DNA of 64,000 bases from Turnera subulata (lineage: Eukaryota > Streptophyta > Magnoliopsida > Malpighiales > Passifloraceae), in NCBI GenBank assembly GCA_028386065.3, contig JAKUCV010004451.1, positions 107,778 through 171,777 of the forward strand, in the 5' to 3' direction. Each line of letters opens with the position of its first letter. Within the stretch, counting starts at the first letter, position 1. Under the pieces are notes generated by a model. That model saw only the letters and a list, made by a program, of their open reading frames with translations. It did no database searches and had not been told where the DNA came from. Below are positions 10,133 through 20,629 of the stretch, one piece after another. Both the position numbers and the translations under genes were made by a program.

Positions 10133-11770
10133 TGTGAATACCTGACCCAAAATCACTTGGGCCTATTCACCTATTCCTTACACCTTCTTCTTAACCGTCA
10201 TCCAACATCTTTGGAGTCGCCACCCAAGTTTTATTAAAGAACAAAACTCGGGAAAAACCTTCTTATGACTCCGTTTAGGCAACTAGATAACGAACCAAAG
10301 ATGCTGGACCCAGGGATTCGTCATGGATGGGAAGGTGTTAGGCACCCATCCATGTTGGGGCGTAACCTTGTGCAATTGAAGGATTTTGTATGCCTTGTGC
10401 AAGTGTGCAATTGTGAACAACAAAACACATAATAACTGAAACTAAAAGAGAAAAGGGTGAAGAAGAGGATTGGGCTTGAGTTTCCACCACTAGAAACCAC
10501 CTACGTACCCCGGCGACCGGGTTCAAAGCCCACGTAGTTCTTGACTTGGCATCGCAACAGTCACATCATCATAAACATGAACATCTCAGAAGCAATCGGT
10601 CAGGCAAAAAGGGATTAGGATTACCTCTTGTAGCACTCCTCTAGCTCCTTGGTTTGGGTTGTGTCTTCCACACAATTTCCTCCCACTCCTTAACTCAATC
10701 TTGGAGTTCTTCTTGATCTACCTCTTGATGCCTTCAATGGTTAGTATTACCCACGAAATTCCACCGGAGGTTTGCCTGTAGACCTATTTCTTAAGCTTGG
10801 AGAAGTAGAGTTTCTCCAAGCTCCAAAGCTTGTGAAGAGTGCGTGTGTAATAGAATGTGTGTCCTTTGAAATGTGAGAAGGGGGTCCTATTTATAGTGTT
10901 CCGGGTAGCCTTGGGGCGTGGACCAGCTTAATGATCAAGGTAATGGCCAAAAATCTAGGCCAAAACCTAGTAGAATCAAATGAGGAGCGAAATCGGGGAA
11001 TAAAACGCGTTCTGGGTGCATATGACCGCCATGGCCGGCGGTCATCCTTTGGATGACAGCCAGGCCGGGTGGTCATGGAAGGAAAACCGCCCAGACCTGG
11101 CGGTCATCCCGAGATGACCACCCGCGCCTGTGCGTTACACCCGTTTTTTCCTTTTTTGATCTCGATTCTCCCTTAATTTCTTCCTGATTGATCCTACCGC
11201 GTAATTAACCCTTAGACTGCCCAGAATCCTCTACTTTCTTGACTATTACTCCTCTCAATCTTCTCCTAATTGATTGATTACACATTGATTCCCCATTTTA
11301 AGCTAAAATCATACCAAAACCACTCTTACTATTAAGGAATGATTTAACTCTGATTTTCCACGAAAATTAGGATTAAATTTGTCTTCAAGCAAGGTGTTGA
11401 TGGGCTGTGCAACTCTAAAAAAAGTCCATATTTCATTAATTTGGACCCCTACATTTTTCTTTAACCCAAGAATAAATCATCTCAATATAATTGGGTTTAT
11501 AGAATAAACAAACAAGCCCAAGCTAATGAATTAAAATGTATTTTTATCAATTTAATCCTTATCATATGTTTTTATCCTATGATTAAATCATTATTAATCC
11601 TAAGGTCTAAGCATGTAATGGCCTCAATTACTATAATGCAGGAATTCTACTAAAAATAAACTTCATCCACACTTCAACCCAAGACTAACTCGTCTTGCTA
11701 ATCTTATGGTTCAAACATGTCTGAAGCCTAAATTAATAGAATTTTCATGGGTCAAATTTGGGTGTTCACA
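10133..11770 (-). repeat. 5' LTR of Tat element
   Basis: A 1638-bp LTR with TGTGAA...TTCACA ends, flanked inside by the PBS. The TATA box is at 10888-10895 (TATAAATA on the minus strand). Four 22-bp dyads, TGACCGCC-N6-GGCGGTCA and variants, start at 11023, 11054, about 11084 and 11115. The outer flank (gcagg from 11771) is LINE sequence. Confidence 0.85.
11023..11136. promoter_or_regulatory. 31-bp-spaced GACCGCC dyad array in Tat LTR
   Basis: Four imperfect inverted repeats with half-site TGACCGCC recur every 30-31 bp, about 128 bp upstream of the TATA box on the element strand. The solo LTR repeats this at 15265, 15296 and about 15326. Their U3 position, dyad symmetry and conserved spacing suggest binding sites for a dimeric factor (inference). 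Confidence 0.65.
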
Positions 11771-13529
11771 GCAGGACATAATCAATGTATCCAGCGAGGT
11801 AGGAAGACCAATGTCATGTATTGTATCTTCCATAAAATCCCACCGAAGGTAATCATTGGCCTTCTCCAAGTCAAGTTTGATGGCCATCCGTCCACCAGAA
11901 CTTCGTTTAGTCCTCATGGAATGTAGTGCTTCTTGTACAATTACCACATTATCATAAATTACCCGGCCTGACACAAAGCTAGTTTGGTAAGGAAGGATTT
12001 ATTCTTGTAAGAATGGCTTGATTCTGTTCACAATAACCTTAGTAAGAATCTTATAAACCATGTTACACAGAAAAATTGGCCGGAACTGTGTGATAAGCTC
12101 AGAAGTCTCCACTTTCGGTATCAAAGTGAGCAAGGTTTTATTCATAATAGTATGAAAAGACCCCAATCTAAAAGCATATTGCACAAAGATGATAATTGAG
12201 GCACCCACAATAGCCCAAAAATTCTGGAAGAAGACAGTATAGAATCCATCAATCCCCCAGGACATATGAGGTGCCATCTGAAACAAAGCAGAACTCAACT
12301 CACTAGGAGATACCAGTGCTTGCAAACCCACCAGCTGATCATTTGAAATTACGGGAAAACATCCACTAGTTGGCAGTGCTAGCCATGGCCATGTCTCCAC
12401 CTAAAATAAATTTTGAAACTAATCAGTCACGTGCTCAATGAGCACATGTTCATCCACTGCCCATGCATTGTTGATTAGGAGTCCCAAAATCTGATTTCTT
12501 CGCCCCCAGATAACATTAGTAGCATGAAAAAATGTGGTATTTCGGTCTCTATATTGTACCCACTAACTTCGTGGCTTTTGAAACCAAAGAGTTTCTTCTT
12601 TTGCTAGGACCCGATCATAATGTTTCTTAAGGTCTACTTCTAAATTTTGAAGAAACCGGCCGATATGCCTTTATGCTCTTGCTCTCTGAATACCAGCTAA
12701 ACGAGCCATAATCATTTTTTTTTTCCAAAAATGTTTCCAAAAACCTCACGATTCCAAAACATCAGGTGCGTACCCAATTCCTCAATTACAGTTCCAACAG
12801 GTGCCTCATTTTGCCAATGTGTCTGCACCGCAGTTGGAAATCTATCATCAACTAGCCATGCAGCTTGAAACCTGAAGGGTTTCGATCCAATAGGAGTGTG
12901 CTACAGCCATAGATGTAAAAGTAGAGGAAAATGATCTGATTTTGTCCTTGGAAACTGAAATACATCTGCATCCGAAAAGGATAGCCACCATTGTGCACAC
13001 GCTAATGCTTTATCCAAACGCTCCTGAACATTGCGTCTCTCCCAAGTAAACGGTGCACCCTTAAATCCCAAATTCACCAGTTGACACTCATCTATCCACT
13101 CTCCAAACACACGACAACATGAAGGATTAGGTGGTTCTCCACCAAGTTTTTCCTCTAGCCCTAAGAGGGAGTTAAAATCCTCTATAATTAGCCATGGACC
13201 TGGGAAGGAGAGGGGTAACAATTTTGTTTTCCGCCAAAATTCCTGATGTGCAGCAGGTTGTGGGCTCACATAAGCAGTTGTAACCATGCAGGTCAGCTCT
13301 GAATGTCAAGTTACCATTTTATGGATAAACTGTTTGTGTATGCGGAGAGCATTAACAGTCAATCTCGCCCATTGCCCACACAACCACATACCACCAGCAC
13401 AACCCTCTACTTCTGAAACTTCAAATTCATCAAACCCACATTGAGCTAGAGCATCCTGTGCTTGAGAAAACTTAACTTTAGTTTCCAGAAGAGCAAGCAA
13501 GGCAGGTCTATTCTTTCGAGCCAAATCTC
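11771..13529 (-). pseudogene. LINE (L1-type) ORF2: endonuclease and RT, broken
   Basis: Read on the minus strand, the N-terminal apurinic-endonuclease-like domain appears at about 13524-12901 (RKNRPALLALLETKV, WLIIEDFNSLLG, FKGAPFTWERRNVQERLDKAL, SDHFPLLL). RT follows, with TLIPKVETSELITQFRPIFL at about 12130-12060 and VIVQEALHSMRTKRSS plus IKLDLEKANDYLRWDFM at about 11940-11830. Stops and shifts separate the pieces. The gene is cut inside RT by the Tat LTR at 11770, so its 3' half is not in the window. Its first codons lie at 16055-16002 and 14393-14370, beyond two later insertions, and the reading joins smoothly across them. ORF2 proteins nick target DNA and reverse transcribe the element RNA. 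Confidence 0.85.
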
Positions 13530-13532
13530 TTA

Positions 13533-14366
13533 GGCTGCATTTGGTTACAGAACAAGATGGAACGGTACTGGACAGGACTAGAGTGGATTGGACTGGACTG
13601 TATCTTGAAAGGCTGTTTGCTATGCTATGGACAGAAATTGTTCTCCTGTGGACTAAACTGTATAATATCTATTTTGCCCCTGATACAATTTTAACGTATT
13701 GTTTGTCATTTTTGGTATACGTCACCTCCAATAAAATATATAGGCCAACAACCTAGTGACTAAAATTATTAGATATGAAAATTTGTGAATATTTAGATAT
13801 CGAAATGTTAAAATTAATATTTTTACATGTTTAATATTTTTAAAATAAAAACTAAAAGATAAAATGATTGATGAGCTTTGAGTTAAGGAACACTATATTG
13901 TTTTAATATTTAATATCTGATGATCATTATTATCTATTTTAATTCTAACTTAACCCTTCAAAAATAATTTCACCCCATGATGTCTAAAGTGAATAAAATT
14001 GAATAATATTAATATTATATTTATTATTTTTAATTTTATTAATATTTAGTATATTTAATATTATTAAGATAATTCTTAATTTAAATTTTAATTATTATTA
14101 TTACTATTATTATCATTATTTATAAATTTAAATAGAATATAATTGGAGTATAGTTTGGGATTATTACAAATTAGGAAGGGTTAGCATTGGAAAAAAAGTC
14201 TTGTCCCATCCTGTCCCCTCGTGTCCATAGCTTTTGGAGGGGACAGAAATTTTGCGAATCTGTCCCAACCTATCCCGTCGTGTCCGAAGCTCGCGTCCCA
14301 TCCATGCTGCACCAAACGCAAGACAAATTTTTTTGTCCCGCCCTATCCCACGTACCGAACTGGGCC
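13533..14366. mobile_element. Harbinger/Tourist-like MITE, TSD tta
   Basis: An 834-bp AT-rich insertion with ends GGCTGCATTTGGT and, reversed, GGCCCAGTTCGGT, flanked by TTA on both sides (13530-13532 and 14367-14369). A 3-bp TTA duplication and GG(C/G)C...TTTGGT-like termini fit PIF/Harbinger non-autonomous elements. Subterminal repeats of TGTCCCATCC type occur at the right end, with matches of reversed type at the left. No transposase ORF was seen. Removing it restores the LINE reading frame. Confidence 0.7.
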
Positions 14367-14393
14367 TTACAGCTGGAGCAAATTTGTCACTAC

Positions 14394-16001
14394 TGTGAAT
14401 ACCCGACCCAAAATCACTTGTGTCTATTCACCTATTTCCTTACACCTTCTTCTTCGGGTCAATCCCATGTCAATGGAGTCGCCACCCAAATTTTATTAAG
14501 GGCAAAATTCGGGAAAAACCTTCAGATGACTCCTTTAGGCTACATGGTCATGGCGAACCAAAGACATGGGATCGGGGGTTCGTCACAGATGGGAAGGTGT
14601 TAGGCACCCATCCGTGTTGGGTCGAGACTTTGTGCAATTGATGAATACAAATGTGCCTTGTGCAGGTGTGCAAGTGCGGAAAATAAAAGAATATGGGAGA
14701 AGAAGAGGAATTGGCTTGCATCCCGTTGTAAAACCGAGACTACCTACGTACCCGAGTGACCGGAGTCAAAGCCACGTAGTTCTAAACATGACACTAATCA
14801 GCCACTTACATCATCAAAAGCATCATCATGTGATCAGCAAGAATCAATCAAAGAGAATTAAGAGTTACCTCTTGTAGCCCTCCTCTAGCTCCTTGCAATG
14901 GGTTGAGTTCGACACCCACCTTCTTGCCACTCCTAAGCTCAATGGTTGGTCCTCTTCTTAATTCCTCCTTGCTAGACTACTGCTGCTGCCTCTCACGAAA
15001 TTTCTCCAGAGTTTGTGCCTAAGAATGTATTTCTAGGCTTAGAGAGGTAGAGTTTCTCGAAGCACTCAAGGCTTATATGTGTGTGTGTGAAAACAATTGT
15101 GTGTCCTTTGAAATGTGTATGTGGGGTCCTATTTATAGTGTTCTGGGAAGCCTAGGGGCGTGGACCTACTTAATGGTGAAGCTTATGCCCGAAAATCTGG
15201 TCCAAAACCGCGTAGGATCGAATTAGAAACAAAATCGGAGGAAATCGGGGATTCTGGGCACCTATGACCGCCGCTGCCGGCGATCATCTGCTGGTTGACC
15301 ATCGGTGCCGGCGGTCATGTGGGGATGCCCGTTAGCACCTGGCGCTCGTCGCGAGAGACCGCCGGTCACCTCGCGTGTCACCCTGTTCTTTCCTTTTTCG
15401 ACCCCCTATCCCCCTAATTCAGCTCTAATTTGATCCTACCGCATAATCAACCCCCAATCAACCCAGAATCACTCAGTTACTTGATTATCACTCCCCTAAA
15501 TCATTCCTTAACAGATTAATTACACATTAACACCCATTTTATACTAAATCATACCAAAAACAACATTCCTACATAAATGATGATTTAGCTCCGATTTTTT
15601 ACGAAAATTAGAGCTAAAATTAGCCTGCAAGAAATGTGTTAATGGGCTGGATAAACTCTTGAAAATTCATTTACAAGGACTCTTAAACCCATTCCTAACC
15701 CAAAAATAAATCATCTCAATATAATTGGGTTAGTAACAACTAAAAGAGCCCAAGCAATGAAATAAAATGTATTTTAATGTAAATAAATCTTATTATATGT
15801 TTTACCCTAAGATTAAATCATCTCATTAATCCTATGATTTAAATGCACAAAGGTTTAGATTAATAAAATACATTAACTCTACTAAATTAAATTCTTATCA
15901 TGCCTTAACTTGAAATCAAATCATCTCATTAACTTCAAGTTTGAGCATGTTTGGAATCTAATTTTAGCAAAATGTTCGTGGGTCAAATTTGGGTGTTCAC
16001 A
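14394..16001 (-). repeat. solo Tat LTR, TSD actac
   Basis: A 1608-bp relative of the LTR at 10133-11770 with the same TGTGAATACC...GTGTTCACA ends. It is flanked by actac at 14389-14393 and 16002-16006. There is no internal region, so it is a solo LTR left by LTR-LTR recombination. It retains the reversed TATA (near 15130-15140) and the 31-bp GACCGCC dyads (15265-15371). It is more diverged than the two LTRs of the neighbouring element. Confidence 0.85.
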
Positions 16002-16055
16002 ACTACCAGCACCTTGGCAGTTCCAAAAAATAAATTCAGTTTTTACTTGATCCAT
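16002..16055 (-). pseudogene. LINE ORF2 first codons
   Basis: On the minus strand an ATG at 16055 opens MDQVKTEFIFWNCQGAG, the typical start of a plant LINE endonuclease. It continues at 14393-14370 and then at 13529 once the solo LTR and MITE are removed. This supports ORF2 being one gene broken by two insertions. Confidence 0.75.
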
Positions 16056-16150
16056 AAAAAATAAAATAAATGGATATGTAAAATAGAATACAAAAGCAAC
16101 TAGAATGTGGAGTCACACATCTCTTGGTCCCCTTCCGAGGCCTAAGAATT

Positions 16151-17791
16151 TTAAGGATGATCTTGCACCATAAGATTAGGGCCGACACTCTCCCGGTTGG
16201 AGCCACTATCGACCGCCACCACCATATAATCATATAAGACATCGTGCCCCTTGTGGGAAGGAAGGGTCAAATCCAATATCCAACCCGGTAACTGTCCCGC
16301 TAGACGGGAAGAGAGAGGAATGGGAGCTGCAATGTTGTTAGGGGTTTTAGTAGTTACCGAAGCATGGAATTGATATGTCATAGGGATATCGAAAAGTGGA
16401 AGCTGTTGTCTATTCACTGAATTAAATGAATCCACAATACAAAGAGGCATAGATACATTGGAGCTGGATGGTTGGGACGAAGCTAGCGGGTGGATCACTG
16501 GGAGAACATCCCTTCACTCTATCTCGCCCTCTTAGACGTCAACCCAGACGAGAGGGCGGAGGACACACAGTTTGGCTGAAACAAAAATGTTGGCTTAATA
16601 GGGCTAGCTGTCTCCTCTTCCTCCACAGTATCAGCAAGAATTTCGAACTTGGAGCCTCCCGCCCCTTGTTGCTGGGAGTGGCAAACATTCACAGGGTTCG
16701 TAGGTTTCTTAGGAGGGGCTCTCTTCCTACTAACCAGTATCCACTTACCAAACCATGGTTCAAAGACCATATCCCCATATATTTTCGGGCCTCTCTTCCT
16801 ACTAACCAGTATCCACTTACCAAACCATGGTTCAAAGACCATATCCCTATATATTTTTGGGCCTCTAGAATTTGTACGTGTAATTCCTGTAGGTGACCCA
16901 ACCATCTTAGATGCAACAACCTACGCTTGTCTTTGTGTCCCCTTCGAGCTACCACTCGCACTGCCTCTAGATGGACATGCTGACATATTATGGCCTGCTT
17001 TGCCACACTCAAAGCAGATTTGATGGAGATTCTCATACACTATATGGTACCAAATATCCTCAAAACAGATGCGAGTCTCAAGTGCTTTGGCCAGGTCCAA
17101 CTCGACCGCTATGTGAGCATATTATGTTCGATCTGTTTACTGCATTGGGATATCTATTCGGACCGTTCTTCCTATTTGGTCAAACACCATCTTCAAGACC
17201 CCAACATCATAGTGTTCCGCCGGCAATCCAGCAATCCGAACCCAAGCAACAATCGAAGAGACACGATGTGCACTTGGATGAAAATTCGGCCTCCAACGTT
17301 CAATTGACAGAAACACCTCAAGTATCATCCATCATCCTGGGGCCTCCAGTGAGAACACGCATGTAATAATTATATGAGTAAAATTTCACCATATAATAAT
17401 TGTGTTCCAAATCAATCAGCTTGAATCCACTTCCCCATTGCCATAAGCACGACAAATGACTGCTGAGGACCTTATACCTAGTAGTTCTGCCCCATGGTTT
17501 GATAATAAGGGTGTTTTCCCAATTCTTGTGAAGTTTCCTGCAAAAAATCTCAGTGTAACGGACGCTTGGACCTTGAGGGGAAAAGGTAACTGCAACAACA
17601 CCCGCTTCGATAGCAAAATTGGTATCAAACATGGGCTCATTCCACGCAATTTCTTGAGCCACTGTGTCCCTAAAGGAACTCACTGGTTCTGTTCTGTTAC
17701 GAGAAGGGGCCCCGGGGTTAGGGGGCACCGGCGCACCCCTCTGTCTTGGGGTTGTGTTTCGGACATGCACGCGCACCACGGAAAGTCTCAA
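16151..17791 (-). pseudogene. LINE ORF1 (DUF4283/zinc-knuckle type), broken
   Basis: Minus-strand fragments match the plant L1 ORF1 style. An N-terminal part ends in a stretch resembling DUF4283 (WENTLIIKPWGRTTRYKVL, WQWGSGFKLIDLEHNYYMVK; 17791-17318). It is followed by IERWRPNFHPSAHRVSSIVA and WVRIAGLPAEHYD (17328-17137), the usual W-RPNF...VWVRLPGLP pattern. A Cys-rich stretch suggests a CCHC knuckle near 17010-17036. Frames shift between pieces. ORF1 proteins bind element RNA. A 72-bp unit is duplicated in tandem near its 3' part. The LINE 5' boundary lies near 17800 but is not sharply defined. Confidence 0.75.
16721..16864. repeat. 72-bp tandem duplication in LINE ORF1
   Basis: Two adjacent copies (16721-16792 and 16793-16864) differ at only a few bases. 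The unit is 24 codons long, so the duplication keeps frame and repeats peptide WFGKWILVSRK. Confidence 0.9.
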
Positions 17792-17819
17792 ACCCTGGCT
17801 CCAATAAAATATATTTAAT

Positions 17820-18390
17820 TTAAACAGTTAATATTTTATTAAATGTTGTGTTTCACAAAAGATGTCATGCATGTGGGTTTTTAAAAGGGTCACTTTTAAG
17901 GAAGCCATACACCCGCACCTAAGTTGTGTGAGTTGGAAAGAAAGTTTTGTGCGGTTTTACTTACACTATTTATCTTCTTCCTCCTCTACCATTGTCCTTT
18001 CCTTGCACAAAGTCTAAATTAGATGACAAGAAAGGATGCACTAAGATACATTCAAGGAGTAATACTTGAGTGAGTTAATTAAAGATGGTTGAAGCTTATC
18101 AAAAGAAAAGTAACCGTTTTTTGTCCTTTTTTTTCTCATTTAGAACCAAGAGAGTGGTCCTTTCAAGTGTGAGGGGTTTCTAATCCACCAATCAAAGAGC
18201 TTGAAGAATCTTCGATGTGGGATTTATAGATATTTTTCTGGACTATTATCACAAGAAGACATGTCAATAAAGTTGATTGAAGCCACAAAATCGAGTTTGT
18301 GCTTTTTGGTTCATAGCACAAAAGTTCTAAGAACAAATTTGCGTAACTACATCTTACAAAAATTTTCCAACAATAAGTCTATCTTAAACT
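17820..18390. other. unassigned intergenic or TE-derived DNA
   Basis: AT-rich sequence upstream of the LINE. No gene or well-bounded element was recognised. Confidence 0.4.
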
Positions 18391-18800
18391 ATTCTTTATC
18401 ATCATTCATCCACTTATTATTGGGACTTATAAATAGACTTCCTACCCTCATTTATACTCAGAGAAAGAGAATACAAGTGTCAGAAACCATCTTATTGAGT
18501 TTGCTTTATGCATACAAAACCTTTGAGAGCTCTTTGTGCTAATCTTTATAAACAAGGAGTGAGTCACTCTTTGTGTGTTGGAAGAAGTTTTAGGTTTGAT
18601 GCTTGAACCCGTGAAAAAGCTTTGGGTTTAGGTTGGAGAGTTGAGCCTTAGAAAAATCCTTGTATAGGTTTAGGTTGAGCCTTTGTAAAAGTCTACGTTA
18701 GAGAGCGAGCTTTGAAAAGCTCTTGTAAAGGTTCTAGCATGAGCCTTGAAAAAGCTAACATTGTCAAGGTTGGGTTTCACCTTTGAAGAAACTATTTAGT
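18391..18800 (+). repeat. LTR-like fragment with TATA and GAGCCTTG repeats
   Basis: A candidate promoter, GGACTTATAAATAGAC (near 18424), is followed about 170 bp later by imperfect repeats around GTTGAGCCTTNGAAAAAGC and TTTAGGTT (18600-18770). This resembles the R/U5 side of plant copia LTRs. No terminal dinucleotides, TSD or internal genes could be fixed, so the call is tentative. Confidence 0.35.
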
Positions 18801-20629
18801 GTATTTGGCATATCTCAAGGGGGAGCCTTGAGTAGTGGATGTACCTAAAGGATTTAGGAGAACCACTCTATATTGGTGTGTTAGCTCACATAACTTACCT
18901 TCAACCTTTCTTTCGTTCTTAGAAAACCCAGAATTTAGGTAAGTGATATTGCCTCGTGGCTGTGGCATAAATTCGATGGCCTCTAATTCGTGATAATTCT
19001 TTCCCAAACACAATTGAGCTTGGTCGATTCGAGTGGAGAGAACCGATTCGATGATTTCTAGGATAGACGAATTAATCGCTTCCCAGAGAACCATCATTCC
19101 AAATATATTCCCACATGCAACTGGAGGTGTCACAAATGGTGTCACTTAAAACCCAGCGACCTCGGCAGAATATGCTTGCACAGTATTCGCACTTGGATCA
19201 AGTTTGCTCATTTCGCTCCTTATTTGAGAATGTACTTGACTTGAGAACTGTATTACTTCTTTTCGGGACGTGCGATGCTCGCTCTCGCTCAATTTCTATT
19301 CTTTGGGTTTACAACATCAAGCCCTTCCTCGATAAGGAATCATCACAATTCCGGACAAACTCACTACAATACATGGCACACACTATTCTTCGTGTTCTTT
19401 TGATTATTCACAGACAAGGAATCGACCCCTATTCTTATTAGTAAAAACTTGAGAAAAGCCCATAAATGACTCCGGATAAAGCATCAGTCTTCAACCAAAA
19501 GGAGGGTCCGGGAATTCATTTATCGCGAACCACCATCTCAACAGAGACAATGCCGCCATGCCAAGGTCAATGTGTATGTTTCATAGTTGGATTAATGCAA
19601 GTACTTCATGTTAAAAGAAAACAAATGCATAGTGCTGGTGTGAATAGTATGCATGTGATATGAAATGCAGTGCAAAAGTTAACGCATTTGAGCTTGCGTC
19701 TCGTTTGCTTAAGACCGCCTACGATCCCCTATCGGTGGGTTCAAAGCTCTAGTAGTTCATCAAAATGAGGATCCCGAAGGCTAACCTAGGACTTCTTCCA
19801 AAATTGGTCCAATCCTCACTTAAACGAACTTTTGTGTCCTATGCTAGAGATAAGGACTTAGTTTTCTCTTAAACACTTTAGAAAGTGCAAGCAATCATTA
19901 TTTTTCCTTAGATACTGTCTAGGGACGAATGCATTTTGTGATCTTTACCAAAGGCATCTTGTGCTTAGAAATGAAGCTTTCGTGATCTTTCTTTGAAAAT
20001 GTGCAAATTTGGAATAGTTCTTTGTGCATCAAACTCATTTTGAAGAAAGATGTGTGGATTTGATAAAAGTTTGCATCTATAAAGATGTCCATGCCCAAAT
20101 GGGTTTGCAAAAAGCATTGTTGAAAATCATCATTGAAAGACACTTGATATCATCAGTGAAATCATCATTGAAATGTACTTCAGAAAGTATTTTGATCAAC
20201 AAAGTTTAATAGTTTTAGCATCAAACATAGAAGTTGGTTCAGGGCCTATCCTATTAGATATATCCATTTCATCCTTGGGGACCCCTAACATGCAATAGTA
20301 ACTATGATCAAACAATGAAACAAGTATGCAAAAAAAAAATGCAACAAAACAATGCAAGAGTGATAAATTTAGCATCCTAGATCATTAGTGCAACACAAAC
20401 AATCAACAATAGTGCGTAAAATTAAATCAGTTTCCATTCGGTACCGTTAGCAAAAACCGACATTATTTCGGCATTATAACGTTATACTAATAACGACACA
20501 CGAATATAAATTCAGACATTATAACGACACAACGTCGACGATTTGCTAAAATAATTTCGGCATCATAGCATTACGATGGCAGCCTGAAAGTGAATCTTAG
20601 ACAGAGAGAGAGTCAGGAGCTCTAACTTG

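Larger units (their letters stand above)
2910..11770 (-). mobile_element. Ty3/gypsy Tat-type element, gag-protease only
   Basis: The order on the minus strand is 5' LTR (11770-10133), a primer-binding site two bases inside the LTR, gag-protease (9629-7069), a spacer, an oppositely oriented gene (5171-6448), a tandem repeat, and the 3' LTR starting at 3878. The 3' LTR is interrupted at 2910 by the copia element, and its remainder lies outside the window. The visible LTR parts are near identical by eye, which suggests a recent insertion. No RT, RNase H or integrase motif was seen in the 6.25-kb internal region, so the element is non-autonomous as it stands. It is inserted in a LINE RT domain. 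Tat assignment rests on the PBS type, the gag style, the protease-to-RT linker style and the antisense extra gene. Confidence 0.8.

Noticed and set aside
18792..19145. Minus-strand open frame of 117 codons as a small gene
   Set aside because: No recognised motif, it straddles the end of an LTR-like fragment, and the composition is ordinary for chance frames.
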